Below are positions 37,615 to 48,672 of a stretch of 64,000 nt of DNA, piece by piece. Both the position numbers and the translations under genes were made by a program. The DNA lies in contig NC_052670.1 in NCBI RefSeq assembly GCF_016802725.1, forward strand, positions 11,242,141 to 11,306,140. The letters run 5' to 3'. Under the pieces are notes generated by a model. That model was not told where the DNA came from. It searched no databases and saw nothing but the letters and a program-made list of their open reading frames with translations. Positions within the stretch are counted from its first letter, which is position 1, and each line of letters begins with the position of its first letter. The DNA comes from Solenopsis invicta. Taxonomy: Eukaryota; Arthropoda; Insecta; Hymenoptera; Formicidae.

Positions 37615-39313
37615 CGGCAAAAGAATAACTTCGAAACGCACAATGCACTCAGCGCGAAAAGCGCTGAAATTTCGTAATACGCGGCGCCTGCGATCTTTCG
37701 TCTCTATAATTTAATAAAAACCAAAAAAAAAGAGAGAATAGAAGAGATTTTTACCCACGCATTACATAAATTCGCGGAACAGCGAACCGTGCGGGTCGTA
37801 ACACTACAAAGTTTTGGCTTTTGACATGCGAACAATTTCGTACATTCTTCTACGGGGTGGGTTGCGAGGGTGAATAGTGGATTAACTATGAGCTTCCGCA
37901 TTCTCGGCGTACCATTCTGCTTTGATGGCGTTGCAGTTATGCGTCATAATAATGCCCACTATGTGCATAAAGTAAAAATAATCGCGCATTAAAAAGAGAT
38001 CTGCGACGGAGGTGAGAATTTCATTACGGCAACAAATTGACTTGTTCGCTTGGTTAAAAAACTGCACGTTTGTGAAAAGAATCAACAAATGTACAAAAGT
38101 CATGTAGTACATATTATATACAGCGAGTCACTCTTGCGTGCTGCCGGAAATAATTTATATTGGAGGGCGCGAATTGTGCGCAATTCGAGAGCCATTTTCA
38201 CGTTTCAGAATAGTGAATGACGCGCGCGAATGAAATAAGATTATAATCATCAGATAAAGCGAAGGCTTAATCTCCCACACCATTAAACACGTTACTTTTA
38301 ATATCTCCTCTCTTGGGAAGATTTAATTTTTTAATAATCGAACGGCGCAGAATCTAAACTCCCGTTTTTGTTCGCAAGTTTCGTTTAGTTTGCACCGTCG
38401 GTTCATAGGAAATCCTCACAGGATTTTCCGGTGGAAACTTCGAGAATTCGTGATCCAATTTAGCCTCAAACGTAGCGTAAACTTCTCTTCGACTGTTCGA
38501 CTATGCAACCGTGGACTGTTAGAAAGCGCATCGAACTTCCGCGGTAACCATATCCAAGCGCATTGATCTCATGGCGAAGCTATATAGCTTAACATAATGT
38601 TATTCTTACTTGTTTTATATCGCTCATCCGAACGGGGCATTGTTGAGTATTATAATAAAAAGAGCAGAGGGAATGTCGATAAAAGTGCTTCGTCGATCTC
38701 AGTGTGCGAAACTATCTGTGGAAATGCAATCGATGAAAAATCTTCTTTCCCTCGAAAGAAGGAAAAATGTTCGCGAGGAAACATTTATATCTTATTCGAG
38801 ACTTTGAAGCGTAGGTATCGATAGTTGTGACAGACAAATTCTGCATAGATGTGCTCTGATAAAATTGCGATCTAACATGAAGAAGGATTGATGAAACGTA
38901 TTCTTTATAAAATGTTATGTATAAAATTTATATACTTGAAATCTAATTTAGATTATCTCTTTGCGGAGCTGCAAAAAATAGATATTTATATCTGATCTTA
39001 ATTTAAAATGTAGGAAAACTAAGTTCCTGTTACATACACTAGACATTTTTTAATATTTTAAATATTTTATCGCATTTAGTTAAACGGTAAAACTATTGAG
39101 CTCGTTTAATTTGTAAACCGGAATATATCGTTTTCAACGGTACTTCTGCGCAGATTTTCATTTTCGTTATTTAGTTAATTATACACTGTTAATCATACAT
39201 CTCGAATATGTCCAATATATTGAATATCACTTTTATTCATTTTAATTATTAAATTTGGCCCTATTATTCATACAGCGAATATGCGTATTACATATTTCTA
39301 GTGCAGAATCGTT

Positions 39314-39332
39314 CGATCATTAATAATGATCG
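39314..39332. repeat. Perfect 9-bp inverted repeat with 1-base centre
   Basis: CGATCATTAATAATGATCG, flanked by further inverted AATCGT and ACGATT. It is a small palindrome of unknown role. Confidence 0.6.
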
Positions 39333-40372
39333 TGTTATTGATTGGACGATTCGGTCCTTATTCCGGAAGGCATAAATGGGTTAGTCGCAGTTCGCGCTCA
39401 AGGCTCATCCGACATCATTGGCCATACGACCAATCGATCGATTAACGTTTTTGGAAACTTTCACGGCAAATCCATTTGCGGGGACTTTACCGTGGTCGGC
39501 CGTAATCGGATTCCCCGCGGAAACTTTGTAGCGGTGTGTTAATTCTGGGCCCGAACATCGACTCCGAGATCCGTCGTAAACTTTGCGTGGACAACTATGC
39601 AACTGCGCGTTGTCGAAGGGTATCCAGATATTTCCGAAGAGAAAGTCCGTGGTTTGATGATGTACGCCGGGATAGGAGGAAAGTTCCAGCGATTTGTCAG
39701 TAAAGCGCCGGGCGCAACTCGCGAACAATTTCGGCCGTTTACATGGAATTTGGCCTATCCAATTTGATTTCTCCATCACAAACTCGTTATTAAACTCCAC
39801 GTCGCTATTAGAGTAAGTGATTAAGACGTGCCAAGACGTCAAAGTTATATCTTATAACATTTTCGGCTTACGACAATATCATCCAATCTTCAGCTTCGGC
39901 GGTACAGTTTTAATCAAAGTGTTTTCTTTTTCCCTGTGCATTGAGAAAGAAAAATCTTGAAGAAATATAAAAGTCGCAATTATAGAAACTTTATTTATTT
40001 TTAAGAGACTATCGTAACTTTCGAGGGATGGAATTCGTTCGTTTCTGCAGAACAAATTGCGTGAAAGAAAATATCGACGTGGATGTCATAAAGTTGCAGT
40101 GACGAAAAACCATAGAGCAGCTCACTTTTTATGTTAGGTCTTACAACTCTTCAATCTTTTTCGTATATAAATACAGGAACAGATACGTATCGGGGATAGA
40201 TACAGGCAGAGATTTCTTAAAGCAGATATCTTTATTTTGCTTAATCTTAACAGATCTGACTTGGATCGAAATTACTATAGCAGATTAAATCGCTGTAGCT
40301 TCATCGAGTTTTACATGTTGCTCCGAGCATTTGATAAAAGAAGTTTTAATATATTAATTCTGTTTTAATCTG

Positions 40373-40396
40373 TTTTTTTTTTTTTTTTTTTTTTTT
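40373..40396 (+). repeat. Poly(T) run of 24
   Basis: A homopolymer in AT-rich DNA. It could be the tail of a minus-strand retro-insertion, but no SINE body or target duplication was recognised. Confidence 0.9.
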
Positions 40397-43300
40397 GTAT
40401 AAATTTATAAGTTAAAACATTTTCATTTTGCTTGAATCTCGATCACAAAATGGTAATTGGACGTAAATGTCATCAAGAAGGAAGTTCAAAATAATTATTG
40501 ATTTCTCATCAGCCTCTGCAAGTTAAGGATGGCAAGCAATCATCGTCAAAGAGCATTTTTTGCAAAAATTTATTTTAATCTAATCAATGCGAAGCATCCG
40601 TTAGCAGGAAAAATAAGTCTTGCGACAGTACGAAGTCAGCATTGAGGTTAATTCCGATAAAAGACCCGTGCAATCAGTCTCCATTAATTAGTCCGAATTG
40701 CGGCCAGGAGCTTGATTACCGAAGAGATATTCGTGCAGGATGCGAACTAGGAGGGCGTCACGTATAGAAGGGGATAGAGATTCAGGCTCGCCGACCATAT
40801 TTATCGGTATCTACCGACTCTCTTCGTCAGCCTTCGTTCTCTGTCCGTCAATCTGTATCTATCGGCCGATCTCTCTCATTTCCGCATGTTCTCTTTTCCT
40901 CCCTACCCTACCTCTCTTTCTCCTTCAAATCGTCCGTAGCAGCACTTTAGGGGTAACTCCGCAATCAAGCCACAAATGCCAAAGCCGATAATTCGACGGA
41001 CGATCGTTTTTGGCACTGGGCTCAACGAAATCATTGGTGAATACCGCCAATGTTGTTTGTGGGAAAATTTTTCAGATTAACTCAACTCCGCGTGGCATGT
41101 GTGACAACAATTTCGCTTGTTGCAAACTGACGGTCGACCGCAGAGAAATTCGCCATAAATGATAATTTACTCAAACACGAATACGTGATTCTTCGTGTAC
41201 AGCACGCTTTAGTTGTAATTTTTGTCATAACTCCTGGATGGTTTGCGAATTTCTCGATGAAAAAATACATTGATTTTCTTTGTAACATTAATTACATTAG
41301 CTCAAGCTGAAAAAATTGAATATATTTTGTGAATTAGGCATAGGTAGGGGAAAGTTGCTTAGCACTTAAGCTAGTCTTTACTATATTTCGTATTTGGTGC
41401 TATTTTAGAATCAAATTAAAGTTTAAAATGGAAGCTCGAATTTCATCAATAATTTATTATTACACATTACTTTGCAGTAATAACAAATTAATTTATTATA
41501 AATATTTTTTGTAAAATGCTGCAAAAAATATATGATTTAAAAAACCGGCCATCTAACTAAGTGATTTTAAATCGTATCGTTATCAAAAATATCGAATTTA
41601 TGAATTAAAGTAATTAAAAATACAAGGAACTATTAATATTTATTTTATTAATAATTTATCGAAAAAGCGATGAATCATTCAATAATTAATAAATAACAAT
41701 AATAAAAAGATAAGAACACCGAAATAAAACTGGCTTGAATTTATTTTTGTAACTGACGTATTCTTATTAATACATTACTAATAGTTTTAATTTTTACAGT
41801 AATTTTAAGTATGCATATACAATAAATGTAAAATACTCTACAAGTCTTCTTTTATGAAAATATAACAATTCAAACTAAAATTACGTAATTATAATATGTT
41901 ATTACCATCTATATAAATTCATGAAAAATTTATGTCAGATGTACCTGCTTTTTCAAAATACTGATAGCATGCAGAAAACAAAATAAAACTTGTTAAATTT
42001 TTGTCTATATTACTTTCTTCTTACTTTTTATTTTTGTCACTAAATGTCGCATACACGAAATAAAAAAATGTGAAATATTGAATAGGTACGTATTCAGCAA
42101 CTTTCCCCTGCGCAATAAAATTTACGCTTTCAGTCAATTTCAAGTGAAATACGCATAAATATCAATTTAGAGTTTTAGAAATATGTTTCGTTAAAAACAC
42201 CTGGGATACATAATATCAAAATCGGATTTGATAAATGCGATTTCCGGCGCGATACCTCATGCGGTCTTCATTAACAAAATCTTCGTTAATCCTCCACGTC
42301 GAATTCGCTAAATTTATGGACTAGCGGAGGCGCTTTTGCGCGCAACAGGAATATGCTCTTTGCGAAAGTGTCCCGCCAGAAATAAACATCGCAATGACTT
42401 ATCAAAATGCACGTTAAGTGGACTTCGTGATCGATGCAACCGTCTCGCCACGCTCGACGTAGATTAACGAGGATAAAAAGCCGTCCGGCCGACCCTCTTT
42501 TCGCCGTCGTAACACTCGCGCGGATTATACTTTTTGTTTTCCCGCAAGATACCGGAACCGGCCGTGCAAAATCAATACCCCTGGGAAGGGGGAGGGGGAG
42601 GGAGAGGGGCAATTAGTTACCTCGGCACGCACGCTGCCAGCGACGGCGACAGCATCCGGCGGTCGGATACGCGGACTTTTCGGACTTGTCCAACATCCGG
42701 CAGTGCTTCCCCGGCGCGCACCAGCATCCGGACGGCAAATAAAGGTTTACGAACCGCGCGAGTGTTTGCAGGCGATGCGCCGCGCCGCGCCGCTGCCCGT
42801 CGCCCGTCTCTCCCGCACAGCTCGAGTCGCGTAAACTTGTGTAACAATTGCTAGCGCGGTTCATCCCGAATGACCTATTGTTCGCGGCAAAAGCAAAAAA
42901 AAAAAGAGAGAAGAAAAAAGAGAGCAAATTGCCAGCGCACGCGGTGTTACCGCGAAAGTTCGCACAGGTATGAGTTTTGCGTTCGGCCGCAACTACGGAC
43001 GCGTGAAATTACAACACCGACAATCGGCGGTGTGTTATGAACCGATAAATCTTCATTGATATAGTTACGCTCGGAGGATCCTACTTCGTCTTCCGTTTTT
43101 TTTTCCCCCCCAGTAAATTTTTATGCCACGTGAATTTTATAATTTAAATTTAGATATTCACACGCGGTACGGCGTGCTACGTGCTACATGTGTGCGAGTG
43201 TTAAAATATTGAATTACGCAACACGCTCGGCTTATTTATAACTGAGCGATGATAAATGGTTACCTATACCTATTAATGTTTTTTTTATCCGCACGTTTTT

Positions 43301-44092
43301 TTTTCACAGCGGAATTGCGAATTTATTTACTGACCAGCTGACGCGGGATTCAACAGTTCAATGAAAAACACGGGCAAAATGAAAAAGAATTCGAGTGCCT
43401 GCGAGGCATAAACGTGTCGTCCACGCTCGATCGGAACGAATTAATATTCCATCGCGCTTCGAAGCGTCGATGTATCGACGCGGAAAAATCCGAAAGGCCG
43501 GCGAAAACGCGCTCTCGCCGTATTTTGCAAATGAAATTGCACTACGCGAAGACTGAGGATGCCCCACAGGCGACGGGCGTCGGGACACGGTGCGGCGCGT
43601 GCATACACAAAGTCCGGTAACGGAGGCAAGACGCTGCAAAGTCGAAGACGATCCAAAGCGATGCGCTATACTTGTTAACGCGAAACAGGAATTGGGAGGA
43701 ATAATTATGGACGTCTCGGCTGCAATATTACTGCTTAGATCGATGCAACGGTGCGTTCACGCGTGTATTCATTGCACGCGTGTACACTAAAGCGGACGAA
43801 AGCGAAACGCCGACGTAGCTCTTGTGCACAATTGAAGATATAGCCTTTGACGATGGCCCGGAGTCTCGAATGAAGCTTAAGCCTCAATCTTCCCGTTTAC
43901 CAACCGGTAGGAGAACCTACACATTTCGCGAAGTAGCGTTCTATAGAAGCGCAGTCGAGAATATAAATCATTTTTACGGTCAAAGTGATTTGCGTGTTTC
44001 GCTGGGTTAATTAAAACCTTTGAATCTTTTCAATAAGTCCTAAAGACAAGAAATTAGCGAAAAATATATAATGGTGAATTTAAAATAGGATA

Positions 44093-44781
44093 TACGGAAA
44101 GAACAATTTTATTGCAGCATCTAAAAATTTAGCTACACAGTAAAAAGCATTGTGTATTTATGTCCTAAAATTTCTGTGTTGAATTTTTAACACACTCGAG
44201 CGGTAGTTTAATTTGAATATGTTATTTAAATATTTTATGTTAAATTTGTATTCAACATTTCTTAGTGTCAAGATAATAAAATTTGTGGATAAATAAATAA
44301 ATGATATAAAAATAATGTAATTTTGAAACATTAATTCTAAGATAAATGAACGAAACGTATTAAATATTATATTAATATGTGTTTCTATAATTTGTTTTTA
44401 AACTTGTATTAAAGTGCTACTCTTTTGTGTTAATTTTGTACATTTGTATTTATATTATGTTCTGACATAATTTTATATAATTAACACAAAAATTTGAGTA
44501 GTGTTTGGGACATGCAATAACTGTTAAATGTAACACAAATTTTTCAACTATGTAGATACAAATCAGAAAATAATTTTATGTTAGACCATCAAAACAATTA
44601 TATAGAATGACGAAGCATGATAACGTTGCTGAAACAATTTTGACATTATACCAAATTAATATACAATATATAAACATTCATACTACTAAACAAACAATGT
44701 GTTAAATATTCTTTCAATTTTTTAAATGGTTTAACATTATTATTTTCAGATCTGTATTTCAGTAAAATTGTTTTTTCTGTA
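44093..44781. mobile_element. MITE family A, copy 2, interrupted by another element
   Basis: The left part (44093-44135) starts TACGGAAAGAACAATTTTATTG. The right part (44555-44781) carries AAATCAGAAAATAATTTTATG, GAAGCATGATAACGTTGCTG and the end CAGTAAAATTGTTTTTTCTGTA. TA flanks the outer ends. The two parts align with copy 1 when 44136-44552 and one TA are removed, so this is a split copy of about 270 bp. Confidence 0.85.
44136..44552. mobile_element. Element nested inside the family A copy
   Basis: A 417-bp AT-rich insertion begins CACAGTAAAAAGCATTGTGT and ends with a near complement (ACACAAATTTTTCAACTATG). It is flanked by TA at 44134-44135 and 44553-44554. Uninterrupted family A copies lack it at the matching point, which fixes its boundaries. 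Internal ORFs are short and unconvincing. Confidence 0.85.
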
Positions 44782-44799
44782 TATGTATATTACGAAATT

Positions 44800-45980
44800 T
44801 GGATAAAAATTGCTATTTTTAATACATTTTTTTTTGTAAATTAAAATTGAAAATTTTCTATTATCTATCTTTTTCGAGAATTCTTTGCAGAATGTTTTCT
44901 CACGTTAAGGACAAAATTTAAATTTAATTTATTAGTAAAAGAACAAGTTATCTTTCCTTTGTTTATTAAATTTTTAATACATTGCACATATTTAATATAA
45001 AAATATATATTCTTAAAGATAACACGTACTTATGAGAGATATTTCGAGATACGAGAATCATAGATATTTCTCACGCCCCGTGGGCGCGTGCGCGAGACAC
45101 AGGTAGCACACCAGAATAACTTCTCATTTGATCAATGGCATTTCCATAAATAAGATTGACGGAACTTTATCTGGAGGGGAATAATTTCGAGCCAGATTAC
45201 GCGACCGAACGCGCCGTACGTCCGATCCGTCCGCGTATCACGCGAGCGGAGCGGACAAGTCGCGAGGGCAAAAACACACGCCGCGACACCGACAGCGCGG
45301 GACACGACGTTTGATCCATCGCCGGACCGGAACTGACAGCCAGATAATCGCAGGGTCGTGATGAATCGCTCGGCGAGTCTTATCAGTTGGCCCCCGGTGC
45401 GCGGCAACGGTGCTCGCTCGCCGGCTGCTCCCCTGAACGAGACACGTCCGCCGCGGAGACTGTCACGTACAAGCACGTTCAGCGCTGCCCGTTCGGGCCT
45501 TTTTCTCTCTCCCGATTGTAGCAAATCGAAAGTTATTTTTACGTGATGTCGCACGTAACGTGTGGTAACGCGCGGCAACATGAAGACGGCAGCGTTCGAT
45601 AACGAAACGTACGATCGTTGTAGGGAATTTGTTGGAATCGGGGAGAAGAAATGGTCGAATGCGAAAGAACAGAGTGAGAGAGAAAGAGAAGAGGGAGAGA
45701 AAATCGAATTGGTTTGCCGATATCCCACAAAACTCGAAGCAATGCCTTCGTGACCAGGACGCGAGAACGCGGACGGAAAAGCGAACGTAAAAATGGAAAG
45801 TTGCTAGCTGCAATAACGAAGAGACGCGACGCTTGTGATCAATCGTAATGACGATGGTGCTGAACGATTCTATGACACGCTTCTATATGACAGTGCGAGA
45901 AAAATGGACAGTACCAAATCAGTTGTAAAACTGCACTCATAAAAGAAGTTACAATATAATGGTTACGTTCGATTAAAAAA
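44800..45980. other. GC-rich island with overlapping open frames
   Basis: 45.06-45.85 kb is GC-rich with a 198-codon minus-strand frame and several plus-strand ones. The minus frame begins with a Ser/Leu/Phe run from a GA-rich tract and shows no known domain, so I do not call a gene. Confidence 0.45.
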
Positions 45981-45985
45981 TTTAT

Positions 45986-46236
45986 ACACGAAAAGGACGG
46001 TTTTGTTGAAGTATCTAAAAATTTAACTGGATGCAGAAATCTGAAAAAAATTTTGTTAGGTCACCAAAATAATTATGTTGGACCACTCGAACTAGTTGGT
46101 GGAATGCTAAAACTTTTTATCGTTGCTCAACCTACTTGGACATCCAGCATAATTATTTCAATGACCCAGCAAAATTATTTTCAAATCTGTATCCAGTTAA
46201 ATTTTTAGATACTTTAGCGAAATCGTTTTTTCCATA
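45986..46236. mobile_element. MITE family A, copy 3
   Basis: About 250 bp. The left end reads CACGAAAAGGACGGTTTTG, and the right end is its near complement. The inverted repeats extend about 45 bp: GTATCTAAAAATTTAACTGG on the left corresponds to CCAGTTAAATTTTTAGATAC on the right. TA precedes the left end (45984-45985). Confidence 0.88.
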
Positions 46237-46366
46237 CATGTACATGTGAGGATAATTTTTTTATTTCTTGGAACATATTTATTAAAAATATGGAGCACTA
46301 AAGCATTAGTGAACGAAAAAAAATGCAACCAATTTAGATAAATAAAATGTTGAGTGACAAGCTCGA

Positions 46367-46622
46367 GAACTTGGCAAGAATGTTTTTGTCGAAGCACTTA
46401 AAAATTTAGTTGAATACCGGTCTGAAAATAATTTTATTGGATGATCAAAATAATTATGTGGGACACTCAAATTGGTTGCTAGAATGTCAAAACTTTTTGC
46501 AAACTTTTGTCTTTCTCATCATACTTCAATGTCCTACTTAATCATTTTGGCAATAAAAATTTTCAAATCCATAGCTAATTAAATTTCCAAGAACTTTAGC
46601 AAAAGTCATTCTTTTCGTGTAG
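46367..46622. mobile_element. MITE family A, copy 4
   Basis: About 256 bp and in the same orientation as the copy 130 bp upstream. It shares AAGCACTTAAAAATTTAG, GAAAATAATTTTATTGGATG and ATAATTATGTGGGACACTC. The right end TTAGCAAAAGTCATTCTTTT continues to CGTGTA, the complement of the family terminus. Confidence 0.82.
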
Positions 46623-47043
46623 CAATTAATAAATCGATCAGGCTATTCGCTGTGCTATTGTTATTCTCAAATTTGTTGGTCTCAAATCCACATGTGTGGA
46701 AACGCGAATGGCATTTCCAGCATTCAAAAGCGCTCGCGAGACCGACGCTGCGTCAAGAGCACCAACAATGACGTCAACAAATCTGTCGCGCCGTCCGAAA
46801 CTTCCTTCCGGCATCCGGTCTCTGGCCGACCATAACTCACTGATCCCTACCGGTCTGCTGGAATATATTCCCAACGCGTGTGTCGCGGCGCGAAGCAATA
46901 ATGTAAGCTTAAAGCTATGATAAGACGCAGCTTAACGCTAATCTCAAGAAGATACCGTCGATATTCGCTGGTCCCGTTCGATAAGTGCAATTCGAACTTT
47001 ATTCAATACTATGCACTTTAACGACCCAGTGTAATTATTCTGT

Positions 47044-47132
47044 AACCTTAACGATGTCGTTATAGTATCGTTGCGCAGGTTTTTCGTGTCACGTAATAAC
47101 TGCGTAACGATACCATAACAGCGTCGCAGGTT
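47044..47132. ncRNA. miRNA-like hairpin (candidate)
   Basis: The arms 47052-47078 and 47100-47126 pair over 27 positions with two mismatches and three G-U pairs, closing a 21-nt loop. After a small internal loop (TAA opposite C), AACCT and AGGTT add five more pairs. The size and shape (about 89 nt) fit a microRNA precursor. It could equally be transcribed from the minus strand or be the remnant of a small inverted-repeat element. No seed was matched to a known family. Confidence 0.3.
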
Positions 47133-48264
47133 TAATTTAGCCGGGAAGACTGTGAAACGACCGCTTTGAGGATCCATTTATCACTAGGCGCGCAACCAAT
47201 ACCCGATATCTGTACTCCTTCAAATATCTCTTTCATTTTTTGACATTGATGCAGGTTTTCTGTGACAGGTAAAAATTTGCGAAAAAAAAAATCTTTTATA
47301 CACGCTCGTGATTCGTAAAAAATAAAAAAGAGTTTCGAGCCTGCACGCAGCGTGAAAATAATTTTTATTTATTGCCGTCCGTCTTTAAATTCGACATTTA
47401 CATTCGTTGCATTTTATTCTATCGAATCCACTACACAATATAACTCCGCTCATTTATTAGCCATTATCTCCGTAGTATGAAAACATGTTGTTTTTTTTTT
47501 ATATATTCATTACCGCTTGCCGGAGTTACGGATGTTTAAGTATTACGAATGTATTCGCGGTATTACGAGGGTCGAGAGGGTTAACGAGTCCCTATGTTAA
47601 AGCGCTTACATTTGGTTTATGTAGGGCTGCAGAAAGTGCGCGCGAGTCCCGTTGGTACGTAATTCGGGACCGTCCTTATTGCCGGGCATTACGTCCTCCG
47701 CGCCAGATGCGACCCGACGTTTACTTAACCATTCTAAATCCCGCGTGTGTGCCGCACGGCCCACGTGAGCGGGCGAATTCGTATGAGCGCTGGATTTCAT
47801 TCGTTTATGAGCGCAGTCGATCGAACGCAGGATTTTCCCCGTTAATCTCGAGTTAAAGACCCGGTTAAAGACCGTAGGTCCGAGCCGGCCGCCTCGAGCT
47901 CCGTTTCACGAATCGCGAAAATGGCACTTTGCTCGCGCGGAGATGTTAGTGCACTTGGATCATCGAGGGAAAGCTTTTTCGGCCGTTGTTTCGAAAAATC
48001 GACAAGAGCCGAATTCGCCGCGAGCACATTCGAAAGCGTACGTGCGCATCACCTATTCGAGATTGTTTCAGTCAAAGTCACCCTTTTGAAAAATTCTAAT
48101 TCGTTTTCAATTTCTCGCACGTTCGTTTTCCCGATGGATTAGCCTTCGTATCATGCGATCATGTTTGGAAATCGTAAACAGATTACTTGAATTATTTTTT
48201 AATATAGCAAACGTTAAATTTATGAATATAAATTCTAAAAGATGAAAAACTAAATAATCGCACG

Positions 48265-48672
48265 CACCCAGAGAAATGTTTCTTCGAATTAACAAAATTT
48301 GTTTGAATAAAAAGAATTTGTGCATTACTATGGTTAAAGAAAAATTCTTTTGAGTTGAAAAAAATTTTTGATTCTTCCTTTCATTAGAATCAAAGAAATA
48401 GCGATGCTTTTTTTTTTTTTTTTTTTATTATTATTTTTTTTATGAAAGAAACGTTTTTAAAACCAGACAGCTGAATTATTTCTTACATTTCTGTCAGTTC
48501 TTACTTTGAATTAAAAAATTATTAAACAAATAATTTATTTACTTTAAAAAAGACTACTAACGTGATTTCATCTCTTCAAATAAATTTTTTATTTATTTTT
48601 CTCAAAGGTATTTTTACTTCAACTTAAAGAAAAGATTTTATCGATTTAAACATAATATTTTTCCGAGTGTGT
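48265..48672. mobile_element. MITE family P, copy 1
   Basis: About 408 bp. It begins CACCCAGAGAAATGTTTCTT and ends TTTTTCCGAGTGTG, whose complement starts CACACTCGGAAAAA. It matches the reverse complement of 53070-53485 along most of its length, for example TTGTGCATTACTATGGTTAAAG. A run of T and two short T-rich blocks at about 48408-48442 are specific to this copy. No gene is present. Confidence 0.82.

Larger units (their letters stand above)
37620..44090. other. Intronic sequence with GC-richer islands
   Basis: Islands at 37.4-38.9, 39.3-39.85, 42.25-43.0 and 43.3-44.0 kb. The longest frame (minus strand, 39405-39842) is 145 codons and has no recognisable motif. 41.3-42.1 kb is AT-rich. 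Confidence 0.5.

Noticed and set aside
39301..39360. Hairpin at 39307-39351 as a microRNA
   Set aside because: The stem is only about 15 bp and does not extend at its base, so it is too short for a precursor.
39405..39842. 145-codon minus-strand frame
   Set aside because: No motif, no splice sites of note, and the plus strand is open over the same DNA.
45132..45728. 198-codon minus-strand frame
   Set aside because: It lies in a GC-rich island where both strands are stop-poor, starts in a low-complexity Ser/Leu run and has no recognisable domain or splice structure.
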